The notes beneath the pieces were generated by a model. It worked only from the letters and a program-made list of their open reading frames with translations. It ran no database searches and had not been told where the DNA came from. Made by a program: the position numbers and the translations under genes. From RPQJ01 sp963793675 (GTDB lineage: Bacteria; Pseudomonadota; Gammaproteobacteria; Steroidobacterales; Steroidobacteraceae), in contig CAWCBA010000010.1 in NCBI GenBank assembly GCA_963793675.1, forward strand, positions 496,001 through 560,000: a stretch of 64,000 nucleotides of DNA, read 5' to 3'. This document shows positions 9,132 through 18,639 of this stretch, piece by piece (the first letter of the stretch is position 1; each line of letters begins with the position of its first letter).

Positions 9132-9232
9132 CGTGCGTCGCGGCGCCTGAGTTCGCGCGCGCCATGGGCGAGCGCTCACACGGCGCATGTCACCGCCGCA
9201 ATGGGTCCGCTGTCACCGCACGTGAGGCGCAT

Positions 9233-9310
9233 TGACCGGGCCTCGGGGACGTCCTCCGCGCCGCGTGTCTGCCTTTCCAAGGCGCGGGGGACGTCCCCGA
9301 GACCCGGTCG
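9233..9310 (-). repeat. Conserved-loop palindrome, copy C (30-bp stem)
   Basis: Arms 9233-9262 and 9281-9310 pair over 30 bases with three imperfect positions. The 18-base loop 9263-9280 reads TTGGAAAGGCAGACACGC on the minus strand, identical to copy B. It lies 110 bases past the stop of the minus-strand PilT-type gene, so a readthrough transcript would carry the loop in the GGAAAGGCAGACAC orientation. Confidence 0.85.
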
Positions 9311-9421
9311 ATGCGCAGGCTGAGGACGGACGATTTGCGGCGTCCTGACGCGACCGCCCCAAGACCCGGAGCGGTGCGAACGCTGCTGATGCGCGGAGGC
9401 CGGCGCCGTCGAGGCTGGGTT

Positions 9422-10537
9422 CTAACCCATGTCCTTGAACTGCTCGAACTGCGGCTTGTTCATGGCCTTTTCGTAGGCCGCGCGGCCGCTGATCACGCCC
9501 TTCTCGAACAGTTCCTTGATCGCCGAGTCCATGACCCGCATGCCGTGGGCGGCGCCGCTCTGCATCGCGTTCTCGAGCTGGTCGAGCTTGCCCTGGCGGA
9601 TCAGGTTGGAAACGGCCGGCGTGTTGATCAGGATCTCGAGCGCCGCGACCCGTCCGCGCTTGTCCGCGCGCTGGATCAGCTGCTGGGAGATCACGCCGCG
9701 CAGCGAGGTCGACAGCATGGTCCGCACGTGCCCCTGCTTGTCGGAAGGAAAGGCATTGACGATGCGGTCCACGGTGGGCGCGGCACCGTTGGTATGCAGG
9801 GTGCCCATCACGAGGATGCCCATCTCGGCCGCCGTGACCGCGATGCTCATGGTCTCGAGGTCGCGCAATTCACCGACCAGCACGATGTCCGGGTCTTCGC
9901 GCAGGGCCGAGTGCAGTGCCTCGGCAAACCCCGGGCTGTGCAGGCCGACCTCACGCTGGCTGACCAGGCAGTTCTTGCGCGGGTGCACGAACTCGATCGG
10001 GTCCTCGATAGTGAGGATGTGGCCTTTGACGCGTGCGTTGATGTCGTCGATCATCGCGGCGAGCGTCGTCGACTTGCCCGAGCCGGTCTTGCCCGTCACG
10101 AGGATCAGCCCGTTGTTGACGCGGCACAGGCTGCGCACGGCCGCGGGCATGTTGAGCTGTTCGAGCGTCAGCGCCTTCGACGGGATCGCCCGCAGGACCG
10201 CGCCTAGCCCGCCGATGTGCCTGAATACGTTGACGCGGAAACGCGAAACGCCCGGGATGGAATAGGCGAAATCGGCGCCGTCCTTTTCCTCGAGCTGCTG
10301 CTGCGCGCGGCGGGTGATGAAATCCATGATCGTGTCGCGCACGAACTGCTTCTCGAGCGGCGCGTCGCGCAGCAACTGCAGCTCGCCGTTGTGGCGGATG
10401 CGCGGTGGATCGCCGGCCACGAAATGCAGGTCGGAGCCGCCGCGCTTGATCACGTCCAGCAGGAATTCGTCGATGCGCCGCGGCGTGTGCTGCGTCTTCT
10501 CGGTGCCGGTGATCTGGGTCGTCGTATCGGTCGACAT
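9422..10537 (-). CDS. PilT/PilU-family type IV pilus retraction ATPase
   Basis: Hexameric secretion-ATPase-family motor that would drive pilus depolymerisation (twitching). The N-terminal PAS-like region is followed by Walker A GKTGSGKSTT near residue 150, the Asp-box segment LTIEDPIEFVH, Walker B ILVMGTLHTN-type sequence, and the AIRNLIRE-like motif AVSNLIRQGKL near residue 310. The C-terminus (YEKAMNKPQFEQF) resembles PilT. The ATG at 10537 overlaps the stop of the preceding PilT-type gene by one base, so the two are translationally coupled. Which of the pair is PilT and which PilU is not settled by sequence alone. Confidence 0.88.
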   Translation of the reverse strand: MSTDTTTQITGTEKTQHTPRRIDEFLLDVIKRGGSDLHFVAGDPPRIRHNGELQLLRDAPLEKQFVRDTIMDFITRRAQQQLEEKDGADFAYSIPGVSRFRVNVFRHIGGLGAVLRAIPSKALTLEQLNMPAAVRSLCRVNNGLILVTGKTGSGKSTTLAAMIDDINARVKGHILTIEDPIEFVHPRKNCLVSQREVGLHSPGFAEALHSALREDPDIVLVGELRDLETMSIAVTAAEMGILVMGTLHTNGAAPTVDRIVNAFPSDKQGHVRTMLSTSLRGVISQQLIQRADKRGRVAALEILINTPAVSNLIRQGKLDQLENAMQSGAAHGMRVMDSAIKELFEKGVISGRAAYEKAMNKPQFEQFKDMG

Positions 10538-11635
10538 CAGAGTCCCTGCGTCACGTCGGCCTTGAGGATCGCCGTGCCCTCGGGGATGTAGCGGGCGAAC
10601 GGCTTCTTGTCCATGGCGTAATTGAAAGCGTCTTCCGGATCGATCTCGCGCGCCTGGATGGCGGCGAGCAGCGCCTGGTCGAGCGTCTGCATGCCGACTT
10701 CGCGGCCCGTCTGCAGCTGCGACGGGATCATGTGCGACTGCTCGGACGTGATGAGCTTGCCGATCGCACGGTTCATGACCATCACCTCGCAGATGGCCTT
10801 GCGTCCGCGCAGGTCGGGCGTGCGCACCAGGAACTGCGTGACGACGCCGAGCAGGCTCTGCGACAGGAAGCTCTTGGTCTGCTCGCGCTCCTCCGGCGGC
10901 AGGGCGTCGACGATGCGGTCGATCGTCTTGACCGCGCTGGTGGTGTGCAGGGTGCCGAGCACGAGGTGCCCGGTTTCCGCCGCGGTCATCGCCCAGCGCA
11001 CCGTCTCGGCGTCGCGCAGTTCGCCGACCAGGATCACGTCGGGGTCCTCGCGCATCGCGGCTCGCACGCCCTCGGCGAACGAGGGCAGGTGCGTGTGCAG
11101 CTCGCGCTGGATCACCTGTGACTGCTTGCTGCGATGAACGAACTCGATCGGGTCTTCGAGGCTGATGATGTTCAGCCGGCGCGTCTGGTTGAGGTGGTCG
11201 ATCATCGCGGCGAGCGTCGTCGACTTGCCGGTACCCGTGGAACCCGTGACCAGCACCATGCCCTGGTGGAAATCACAGAACTTCTTGACGACCGGCGGGA
11301 GATTCAGCGAATCGAGCGACGGCACGTCGTTCGGGATGGCACGGAAGACTGCGCCGACGCCGGTCTCCTTGCGGAATACGTTGACGCGGAAGCGCGCGTT
11401 GTCCTCGGAGACGTACGAGAAATCGACGTCGTGGCCCTTCCTGAACTGCTCCTGGTGCGTCGGGTGTCAGGATCTCCGTGACGTAGCCTTCGAGCTCGGC
11501 CTCGGCCAGGTTGCGGAACTTGATCGGCAGCAGGTCACCGGTCATGCGCAGCATCGGTGGCACGCCCACCGCGAGGTGGACGTCCGAGCAGCCTTGCGAG
11601 GCGCCGAGTTTCAGGAATGCGTCGATGCGCGCCAC
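10537..11635 (-). CDS. PilT/PilU-family ATPase, frameshifted
   Basis: Second retraction-type ATPase in the operon. The N-terminus (MARIDAFLKLGASQGCSDVHLAVG) starts at 11635. The frame changes near 11450-11465, just after EGYVTEILTPDA. The rest, including the Walker A GSTGTGKSTT, the EDPIEFVH box and GTLHTTSAVKTIDRIVD, reads in another frame to 10537. One single-base indel explains the break. Assembled it is about 365 residues, normal for the family. Its start lies 7 bases after the kinase stop, placing it in one operon with the kinase and the next PilT-type gene. Confidence 0.85.
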
Positions 11636-11642
11636 GGCGGCC

Positions 11643-14022
11643 TCAGAGGTAACGTTCGAGCGCGGAACGCAGCTCGTCCATGGTCTGGAAGCGTCGCGCC
11701 TTGTCCACGGTCATCGCCTTCGTGACGATCTCGGACAGGCCCGGCGGGATGCTGGGATTCACCTCGATCGGCGCTTTGGCCTTGCCCTGGACGTGCTGGT
11801 ACATGACCGCCATGTGGTCGCCGCGGTGGTAGGGCGGCTCGCCCGTGAGCATCTCATACAGGATCACGCCGAGCGAGTAGACGTCGGCACGCTCGTCGAC
11901 TTTCTTGCCCAGGATCTGCTCGGGCGCCATGTATTTCGGCGAACCGATCACGTAGCCGGTCTTCGTGAGCTGGGTGTCGCCCTTGATGCTGGGCGGCGGC
12001 CACGCCGAAGTCCACGATCTTGAGCAGGCCCGTGTCGTCGATCAGGACGTTGGCCGGCTTCAGGTCGCGGTGAATGATTCCCGACTGGTGGGCAACGGCC
12101 ATGCCGGTGGCCACGTCCATCGCGAAGCGGACGGCCTTGTCGATCGGGAGCGGCTTGTCGCTGATCTCGTGGCCGAGCGTGTGCGACGGGAAGTACTCCA
12201 TCGAGATCGCATAGTTGCCGCGGATCAACAGGAAGTCGTAGATGCGAATGACGTTGCGGTGCGTGATCTTGCGCGAGTAGCGCAGCTCGTGCACGAACCG
12301 CTTCATCATCTCCTCGTCCTGCGAGACGTTCGGGTTCAGGAACTTCAGCACCAGCCGTTCGTCGACGACGGTGTCCTCCATCAGCAGCACGGTGCCGAAG
12401 GCCCCCTTGCCGATCTTCTGCACGTACTTGTAGCGACCTTCGAGCACGTCGCCCGGCTTGAGGTCGGAAATGTCGAGACGCTGCGATGGCGCCGCCTGGC
12501 GCGCGAGCCCGTCGAAATCCGTCGTTTCGGCAAGCAGTGTCCGCGAGGGCTCGGCCATGCGGGCCGCTCCCTGCTGCGCGTCGCGCACGCCCGTCGAGAA
12601 ACGCGCGTCCATGTCCTCGACTGCGCGCAGCGCCGCGTGGCTGACCGTCGGGTCAGCCGATTCGCCGCTGAACGACTCCAGCCGGGCGCGCACGGCGTCG
12701 GCGGACTTGTCGTCAACCAGTCGCGCGAGGGCGGTGATGATCTCGAGCCGCGCTTCCTTCGACGCGTTCTGCAGCAACGGCATCAGTTGCGGGATCACGG
12801 ACGGATCGCCGAGCTTGCCGATCGCGCGTGTCACGGTCGGCAGCGAACGCGCGTCGCTCACACGCAGGAGGTCGAGCAGGGTGGGCAGGGCGCGCGGGCT
12901 GCCGATTTCGGCAAGCGCGTCGACTGCGCGCTCGCGCACCCACCAGTCGTTGTCGCGCGTCGCTTCGATGAGGTAGCCGATCGCGCGCTCGTCCTTGGTC
13001 TGGTTCAGGATCTCGATGGCCGCGCGGCGGATGTCCTCGTCCTGGTCGCGGATCAGTTCGAGTGCCGCCTCGATGACTCGCGGGCCGCCGATTTTCGCGA
13101 GCGCGTCGGCGGCGCGGCTGCGCACCCACCAGTCGTCGTCCTTGATCGACTGCAGCAGTTCCTTGATGTGCGCCGGCGTGCCGATTTCGTTCAGCACCTC
13201 GACCGCAGCGCGGCGCACGTTCTCGTCCTCGTCGCGCAGCACGGCGATCAGGTGCCGCATGGTGTCCGGGTCGTTGGCGCGCACGATCGCATCGATCGCC
13301 TTCTGCTGCGTCTCGACGTCGGGATCGCGCAGGACGTCGCAGAGCAGGCCGATGTCGACGTTGCCCTCGAGGTTGGTCAGGGCGTTCAGCACGGCCTGCC
13401 GCACGAACTTGTTGGTGTCCTTCAGCTGACGCTGCAGCGCCACGCCGACGTCGCGCCGGTTGAAGCGCGCCAGGATGTTGATGATGTGCGTGCGCGCGAT
13501 CGGGTCCTTGCCCTCGAGGCGGCTCAGCAGTTCCGGGACGATGCTAGCGTCGGCGATGTCGGAGACGATGCGGAACATGGCCGCCTTCTCGGCTGCGTCC
13601 TGGTTGTACGCGCGCTGCAGCACATCGCGCGCATTCAGGCGCGCTTTCTGTGCGGTGAGGATGCCGACGACCGTGCCCTTCGGCATCGCCGGCTGGTCGA
13701 GCAGGCCGAACAGCAGGTTGGGCGCGTAATTGCGCGAATTGGACATGGCGGTCGCGACCGCGGAGACGGTGCGCTGGTTGCCTTCCGTGAGTCCGCCGGC
13801 TATGACCGGGAACGTCTTGTTGTCGAGCAGGGCCGTCAGCACCGCGACGAAGCCGGCGGTTTCCCGCTTGTCGGCACTCGCCAGCGCGTCGAGGATGCGT
13901 GGAATCGCGGACGGTCCGAGGCGCGCAAGCTTCTCCAGCGACGTCCTGTGACCGTCGCTGTCGTCGGCCGCCTTGATCTCGGCGATCAGGCGGTCAGCGC
14001 GCATGTTCGTGAAAAAACTCAT
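11643..14022 (-). CDS. HEAT-repeat Ser/Thr protein kinase, frameshifted
   Basis: The N-terminal ~470 residues are tandem HEAT repeats of about 30-37 residues, several nearly identical in pattern (DDWWVRSRAADALAKIG, DNDWWVRERAVDALAEIG). A Hanks-type kinase domain follows: glycine loop IGKGAFGTV, ATP-binding Lys in RLVLKFLN, catalytic HRDLKPAN and DFG. The frame changes near 11995, right after DFGVAAA, and the rest of the C-lobe (MAPEQILGKK, DVYSLGVILYEMLTG) reads in another frame to 11643. A single indel in a GCCGCCGCC stretch explains this. No membrane segment is seen. Linkage to two pilus ATPases suggests it regulates surface motility, which is an inference. Confidence 0.85.
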
Positions 14023-14195
14023 GGGCGACGTCGGTGGATCATCTGCTCGTCATGGGTGGGGACGGTTACGCGTCCGGTGAATACGGTTGAACGTCGCGCC
14101 ATTGCCCCCGGTGGGGTGAAAGTCGGCGCATTATGCCACGCGGGCCCGGCGCCCCGCGGGCTGCCGACCCGGCGCTGAATGCCGCCTGATTCCGC

Positions 14196-14201
14196 TACAA
14201 T
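14196..14201 (+). promoter_or_regulatory. Probable -10 element for mrp
   Basis: TACAAT lies 37 bases before the mrp start, giving a leader of about 30 bases. The -35 region at the right spacing (GCTGAA) is weak. The gap 14023-14237 separates the divergent kinase and mrp genes, so a promoter is expected here. Confidence 0.4.
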
Positions 14202-14237
14202 CCTTGTTTGCCGGCGCATGCCGCTCCCACTGTCCCG

Positions 14238-15343
14238 ATGGAATCCCGAATGCTGGATGATCGCCTCGCCCAGGCCCGCCTCTTGGTTGCGAATTATGTC
14301 GAACCCTATCTGGGTATGCCTCTCGGCGCTGCCAAAGCTGTGAAGTCCGTTCGGTTGGAGGCCGGCCGACCCCTGGTGGAGGTCGAACTGGGCTTCCCAG
14401 CCGGGGGGTACGCCCCTGACGCTGGCCGCCGAACTCCAGGCGCTCCTGCACCGGGCTCCCGGGCTCGAGGATGCCACGGTAACTGTCGGCTGGCAGGTCG
14501 CAACCCATGTCGCCCAGGGCCAGTTGCAGCCGCTGCCGGGCATCCGCAACGTGATTGCGGTGGCGTCGGGCAAGGGCGGCGTCGGCAAGTCCACGACGGC
14601 GGTCAACCTGGCCCTGGCCCTGGCGCTCGATGGCGCCCGGGTCGGGCTGCTCGACGCGGACATCTACGGGCCCAGCCAGCCCCGCATGATGGGCCTGCAG
14701 GGCCAGAGGCCGGTCAGCCACGACGGCAAGCGCATGCAGCCGCTCGCGGCACACGGCATCAAGGTCATGTCGATCGGCTTCCTGATCGAGGAAGAGCAGC
14801 CCATGGTCTGGCGCGGCCCGATGGTGACGCAGGCCCTGCAGCAGTTGCTGACCGACACCGACTGGGGCGAACTCGATTACCTCTTCGTCGACATGCCCCC
14901 GGGCACCGGGGACATCCAGCTGACGCTTTCCCAGCGCGTCCCTGTGAGCGGCGCCGTGGTGGTGACCACGCCGCAGGACATCGCGCTGCTCGACGCCCGC
15001 AAGGGCCTGCGGATGTTCCAGAAGGTCAACGTGCCGGTGCTCGGCATCGTCGAGAACATGAGCACGCACGTGTGCTCCAGCTGCGGCCACGAAGAGCCGA
15101 TCTTCGGCAGCGGCGGCGGTGCGGCGCATGGCCGAACAGTACGGCGTCAGCCTGCTGGGCCAGTTGCCGCTCGACATCCGGATCCGCGAAGAGACGGACG
15201 GCGGCCGTCCCACGGTGATCGCCGATCCGGGCGGTCGCATCGGCACCGCCTACCTCGATACCGCCCGCCGCACGGCGGCCAGGCTTTCCGTCGCCGCGAT
15301 CGGCGCGGCGGGTTTTCCCAGGATCACCGTCGAGGACACCTGA
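14238..15343 (+). CDS. mrp: Mrp/ApbC iron-sulfur cluster carrier ATPase, two frameshifts
   Basis: P-loop ATPase that delivers Fe-S clusters to apo-proteins. The N-terminal MIP18-like domain starts at Met 14238 (or 14250). The frame shifts near 14403 inside a run of six G. After that the deviant Walker A GKGGVGKSTT, the segment LDADIYGPSQPRMMG, VWRGPMV and the VDMPPGTGD box are visible. The CxxC cluster motif is CSSCGHEEPIF near 15075. A second shift near 15118 moves the last 75 residues (RMAEQYGVSLLGQLPLD) into another frame. Removing one G at each place restores a normal protein of about 365 residues, so both are probably sequence errors. dcd follows after 16 bases. Confidence 0.88.
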
Positions 15344-15359
15344 GCGTGAGCACCAAGCC

Positions 15360-15926
15360 GTGAGCATCAAGTCAGACCGCTGGATCCGCCGCATGGCCGC
15401 GGAGCACGGCATGATCGAGCCCTTCGAGCCCGGCCAGGTGCGCGTGGTCGACGGCCAGCGCATCGTTTCATACGGCACCTCGAGCTACGGCTACGACGTG
15501 CGCTGCGCGGCCGAATTCAAGATCTTCACCAACATCAACTCGACGATCGTGGACCCGAAGGACTTCGACCACGGCTCGTTCGTCGATTTCGACGGTCCTG
15601 TCTGCATCATCCCGCCGAACTCGTTCGCGCTGGCGCGCACGGTCGAGTATTTCCGCATCCCGCGCAGCGTGCTGACGGTGTGCCTGGGCAAGTCGACGTA
15701 CGCGCGCTGCGGGATCATCGTCAACGTGACGCCGCTCGAGCCCGAATGGGAAGGGCACGTGACGCTCGAGTTCTCGAACACGACGACGCTGCCCGCGAAG
15801 ATCTACGCCAACGAGGGCGTGGCGCAGATGCTGTTTTTCGAGTCGGACGAAGTCTGCGAGACCTCGTACAAGGATCGCGGCGGGAAGTACCAGGGACAGC
15901 GCGGCGTGACGCTGCCCAAAGCGTAG
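15360..15926 (+). CDS. dcd: dCTP deaminase
   Basis: Trimeric enzyme converting dCTP to dUTP and ammonia, the main dUMP source for thymidylate synthesis in many gammaproteobacteria. Family segments are SYGTSSYGYDVR near residue 37, GKSTYARCGI near residue 110, and NVTPLEPEWEGHVTLEFSN with the catalytic Glu near residue 138. Length 188 residues is typical. Translation starts at GTG 15360, 16 bases after the mrp stop, as in other genomes with an mrp-dcd pair. A hairpin spans the stop codon. Confidence 0.96.
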   Translation: MSIKSDRWIRRMAAEHGMIEPFEPGQVRVVDGQRIVSYGTSSYGYDVRCAAEFKIFTNINSTIVDPKDFDHGSFVDFDGPVCIIPPNSFALARTVEYFRIPRSVLTVCLGKSTYARCGIIVNVTPLEPEWEGHVTLEFSNTTTLPAKIYANEGVAQMLFFESDEVCETSYKDRGGKYQGQRGVTLPKA

Positions 15927-15934
15927 CTTTGGGC
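15914..15934 (+). other. Hairpin across the dcd stop codon
   Basis: GCCCAAAGC (15914-15922) and GCTTTGGGC (15926-15934) form a perfect 9-bp stem with a 3-base loop containing part of the TAG stop. There is no T-run after it, so termination would need help. It stands just before the TTAGGGG repeat region. Confidence 0.55.
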
Positions 15935-15943
15935 GCGTCACGC

Positions 15944-16076
15944 AGGGGTTAGGGGATAGGGTTAGGGGTTAGGGGTTAGTCGGAAGGCGCAGCTCCGCCT
16001 CTGAAGTACGGATGCCAGCCGACAGACTTTCGGGCTACTGCTGTACTTCCGACTAACCCCTAACCCCTAACCCCTA
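15944..16076. repeat. Inverted TTAGGGG repeat arrays between dcd and DUF3108
   Basis: The left block holds about five TTAGGGG-like units on the plus strand. The right block holds three or four on the minus strand. A 26-bp perfect inverted repeat (15961-15986 with 16046-16071) includes three units plus the tail TTAGTCGGAAG. The 59-base centre contains a second small inverted pair, GAAGTAC/GTACTTC. The final TAG on the minus strand (16074-16076) is the DUF3108 stop codon. The G-rich strands could form quadruplexes, which is an inference from four or more GGGG tracts. Confidence 0.8.
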
Positions 16077-16835
16077 GTTCGCCTGCCGCTGCAGGCGAAC
16101 GAGCTTCATCTGCACTTCGGGGTTGCCCTTCCGGTACTGGATCGCCTGCACCGGCACATAGCCCAGTGACGGCGCATGCCACGTCTTCGTGACGCGGTTC
16201 GAGCCGGTGCGCTGGCTCGCCCAGACCTCGGCTTCGACCTGTCCGTAAGGCGTCATGACCTGCTGCGTGCCCTCCGGCCAGTAGCGGTATTCGCGCAGCT
16301 TGCCGCCGGTGATGATCTTGAAGCTCTGCGGCTTCCGGCCCGCCAGCAGTTCCAGGATCATTGCGGCCTGCACGGACGACGTGTCGTGCGTCCCGGGCGT
16401 GATCGCCAGTGCTACCGGCTTGCCTTCGACGCTGCCGGTGACGGTCATCTCATTCCAGTCGTAGGCCAGCCTGACGTCCTTGGCGGCGTTGGCCGAACCG
16501 TCGTCGAAGTTGAATGACAGTGGGCGAATCCCGGCCTCGTTCACCTGGATCACGCTCAGTTCGTGCGCCTGTGAACTGATCGCGACCCGGGCGAGCAGGG
16601 TCGGGAACACGCGCGTTTCGTACTGCCACTGGCCAGCCACGGGGCCGCGCTTGAAATTCGATTCGATCTCGCCGCCGTTCAGGCCGCGGTAGCTCACCTG
16701 GTAGCGGGCGGTGTAAGGCTGGAGGCCGGCGGAGGCAGCGGCCGGATCTCCCAGGGCGATACCTGGTGCCGCGAACAGCCACGCCCCGGCGATCGCAGCA
16801 GACCGGGCGAACCAATTCGACACCTGCCCCATCAC
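16074..16835 (-). CDS. DUF3108 domain protein, probably periplasmic
   Basis: Conserved protein of unknown function that often follows purN in gammaproteobacteria. It has an N-terminal signal peptide (hydrophobic residues about 11-28, cleavage after ALG or similar). The DUF3108 fold follows: PYTARYQVSYRGLNGGEI, then LSFNFDDGS, and a C-terminal GYVPVQAIQYRKG strand. Length 253 residues is typical. The start (GTG 16835 or ATG 16832) overlaps the purN stop, so it is translated with purN. The stop codon is the first TAG of a TTAGGGG array, so the original 3' end may have been altered. Confidence 0.85.
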   Translation of the reverse strand: MMGQVSNWFARSAAIAGAWLFAAPGIALGDPAAASAGLQPYTARYQVSYRGLNGGEIESNFKRGPVAGQWQYETRVFPTLLARVAISSQAHELSVIQVNEAGIRPLSFNFDDGSANAAKDVRLAYDWNEMTVTGSVEGKPVALAITPGTHDTSSVQAAMILELLAGRKPQSFKIITGGKLREYRYWPEGTQQVMTPYGQVEAEVWASQRTGSNRVTKTWHAPSLGYVPVQAIQYRKGNPEVQMKLVRLQRQAN

Positions 16836-17506
16836 GCACCTTCCTTCGCGTCGTCGCCGTGCACCACCGGTGCGTCGAGCCGTCTGCCGTCGAGCCAGGC
16901 CGCCCCGTCACGGAAGGCGAGGCGACCCGCCGCAAACCAGTTGACGCAGCGCGGGTAAATCAGGTGCTCTTCGCGCAGGACACGCGCGGCGAGCGAGTCT
17001 TCGTCGTCGCCCGGCAGCACCGGGACCCTGGCCTGTAAGACCACCGGGCCGCCGTCGAGTTCGGGCGTAACGAAGTGCACGCTGGCCCCGTGCTCGCGCT
17101 CGCCTGCCTCGAGCGCGCGGCGGTGCGTGTGCAGGCCGGCATACTTCGGCAGCAGGGAAGGGTGGATGTTGAGCATGCGACCCGAGAAACGCAGCACGAA
17201 CTCGTCGCTCAGTATGCGCATGAAGCCGGCGAGCACCACCAGTTGCGGCGCATACGACTCCACGATGTCGCCGAGGGCACGGCCGTACGTTTCGCGATCC
17301 GGAAAGTCCCGGGGCGACAGCACGGACGTGGCGATACCCCGTGCCCGGGCCCATTCGAGCGCGCCGGCGTCCGCTCGGTCGCTCACTACGGCCTCGATGC
17401 GCACGGGAAGTTCGCCCGCATCGGCGCGTGCAGCGATGGCCTTGAGATTGCTGCCGCGCCCCGACACCAGCACGACGACGCGCAGCGGCGGGGTTGGGGC
17501 CGTCAT
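16832..17506 (-). CDS. purN: Phosphoribosylglycinamide formyltransferase
   Basis: Transfers a formyl group from 10-formyl-THF to GAR in the third step of purine synthesis. Visible are the phosphate-binding GRGSNLKAI near residue 14, catalytic Asn/His in MLNIHPSLLPKY, and the Asp segment TPELDGGPV. The ATG at 17506 overlaps the purM stop (ATGA), so sequence further upstream in this frame is not used. Length 224 residues is normal. Confidence 0.95.
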   Translation of the reverse strand: MTAPTPPLRVVVLVSGRGSNLKAIAARADAGELPVRIEAVVSDRADAGALEWARARGIATSVLSPRDFPDRETYGRALGDIVESYAPQLVVLAGFMRILSDEFVLRFSGRMLNIHPSLLPKYAGLHTHRRALEAGEREHGASVHFVTPELDGGPVVLQARVPVLPGDDEDSLAARVLREEHLIYPRCVNWFAAGRLAFRDGAAWLDGRRLDAPVVHGDDAKEGA

Positions 17507-18546
17507 TCGACGATGACGACCTCGCGGCTGCCGGAACGGACTTCGCCGATCACTGCTGCCGTTTCGCCACAGGCACGCAGGACGCCGAGCGCGCGATCGG
17601 CTTCGCCTGCAGGCACGCAGATCGTCATGCCGAGTCCGCAATTGAAGGTGCGATACATCTCGTCGCGCGTGACATTGCCGACGCGCTGCAGCCAGTCGAA
17701 GACGACTGGTCGCGGCCACAGCCTGGCATCGATCACGGCCTCGAGCCCGGGTGGCATCACCCGCGGAATGTTGCCGGTCGGACCGCCGCCGGTGATGTGC
17801 GCGATGTTGTGCACCGGCACCGACTGTTGCAGCAGCTGCAGCACCGACTTCACGTAGATGCGCGTGGGTTCGAGCAGCAGGTCGTACAGTGGCTCGCCGT
17901 CGAGTTGCGTCGCGGGGCCGGCGCCGCTCAGCGCGAGCAGCCGGCGAATCAGCGAATAGCCATTCGAATGCGCGCCCGAGGACGCGAGGCCGATGATCGC
18001 GTCACCGGCGCGCGTCCGGGTGCCGTCGATGATCTGGTCCTTTTCGACGAGACCGACGCAGAATCCCGCGAGGTCGTAATCCTCGCCTTCGTACATGCCG
18101 GGCATTTCGGCGGTTTCACCGCCCACCAGTGCGCACCCCGCCTGCAGGCAGCCTTCGACGATGCCCTTGATCACGCGCTCGGCGGTGTCCACGTCGAGCT
18201 TGCCGGTCGCGTAGTAGTCGAGGAAGAAAAGCGGTTCGGCGCCCTGCACGACGACGTCGTTGACGCACATCGCGACCAGGTCGATGCCGATCGTGTCGTG
18301 GCGCCCGGTCTCGATCGCCAGTCGCAGCTTGGTGCCCACGCCGTCGGTGCCCGAGACCATGACCGGCTTCTTGTAGCGGTCCATCGGCACTTCGACCAGC
18401 GCGCCGAACCCGCCGATGCCGCCCAATACTTCGCGGCGCATCGAACGCTTCACGGCGGGCTTGATCCGGTCGACCAGCGCGTCGCCCGCTTCGATGTCGA
18501 CGCCGGCGTCGCGATAGGTAGTGCTGCTGGTCGGGCTCTCGGCCAT
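17503..18546 (-). CDS. purM: Phosphoribosylformylglycinamidine cyclo-ligase
   Basis: AIR synthetase, which closes the imidazole ring with ATP in purine synthesis. Landmarks are GGFGALVEVP near residue 38, SGTDGVGTKLRLA near residue 59, GGETAEMPGMY near residue 130, SSGAHSNGYSLIR and ITGGGPTGNIPRV. The ATG at 18546 gives 347 residues, matching E. coli. Transcribed first in a purM-purN-DUF3108 operon and divergent from the DUF2066 gene across a 93-base gap. No purine-repressor-like site was obvious there. Confidence 0.96.
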   Translation of the reverse strand: MAESPTSSTTYRDAGVDIEAGDALVDRIKPAVKRSMRREVLGGIGGFGALVEVPMDRYKKPVMVSGTDGVGTKLRLAIETGRHDTIGIDLVAMCVNDVVVQGAEPLFFLDYYATGKLDVDTAERVIKGIVEGCLQAGCALVGGETAEMPGMYEGEDYDLAGFCVGLVEKDQIIDGTRTRAGDAIIGLASSGAHSNGYSLIRRLLALSGAGPATQLDGEPLYDLLLEPTRIYVKSVLQLLQQSVPVHNIAHITGGGPTGNIPRVMPPGLEAVIDARLWPRPVVFDWLQRVGNVTRDEMYRTFNCGLGMTICVPAGEADRALGVLRACGETAAVIGEVRSGSREVVIVE

Positions 18547-18639
18547 TTTTCTCACGCTCCGGGGGGCTGGCGCCCCGGGGTCTGGCTCGAGGCTGTGGTA
18601 TTTTACACACTGGCCGCCGGCGCCGACTTGCTCCATCAC

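Larger units (their letters stand above)
8913..9421. other. Intergenic region holding three conserved-loop palindromes
   Basis: About 500 bases between metG and the first PilT-type gene without a credible coding frame. It holds three copies (8974, 9058, 9233) of the palindrome family whose loop is GGAAAGGCAGACAC. Outside the perfect stems the flanks still show partial inverted similarity. For example, CGGTC-ATGCGC followed by a GGAC/ATT/GCGGCG pattern recurs on both sides of the 9233 copy, suggesting that the arms were once longer. Confidence 0.7.

Noticed and set aside
8974..9310. Cluster of palindromes as a CRISPR array
   Set aside because: There are only three units, with alternating orientation and non-identical arms. 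No spacers of regular size and no cas genes are present.
11965..14178. 737-residue plus-strand frame opposite the HEAT-kinase gene
   Set aside because: Antisense to the HEAT repeats; the repeat-like pattern is inherited from the true gene.
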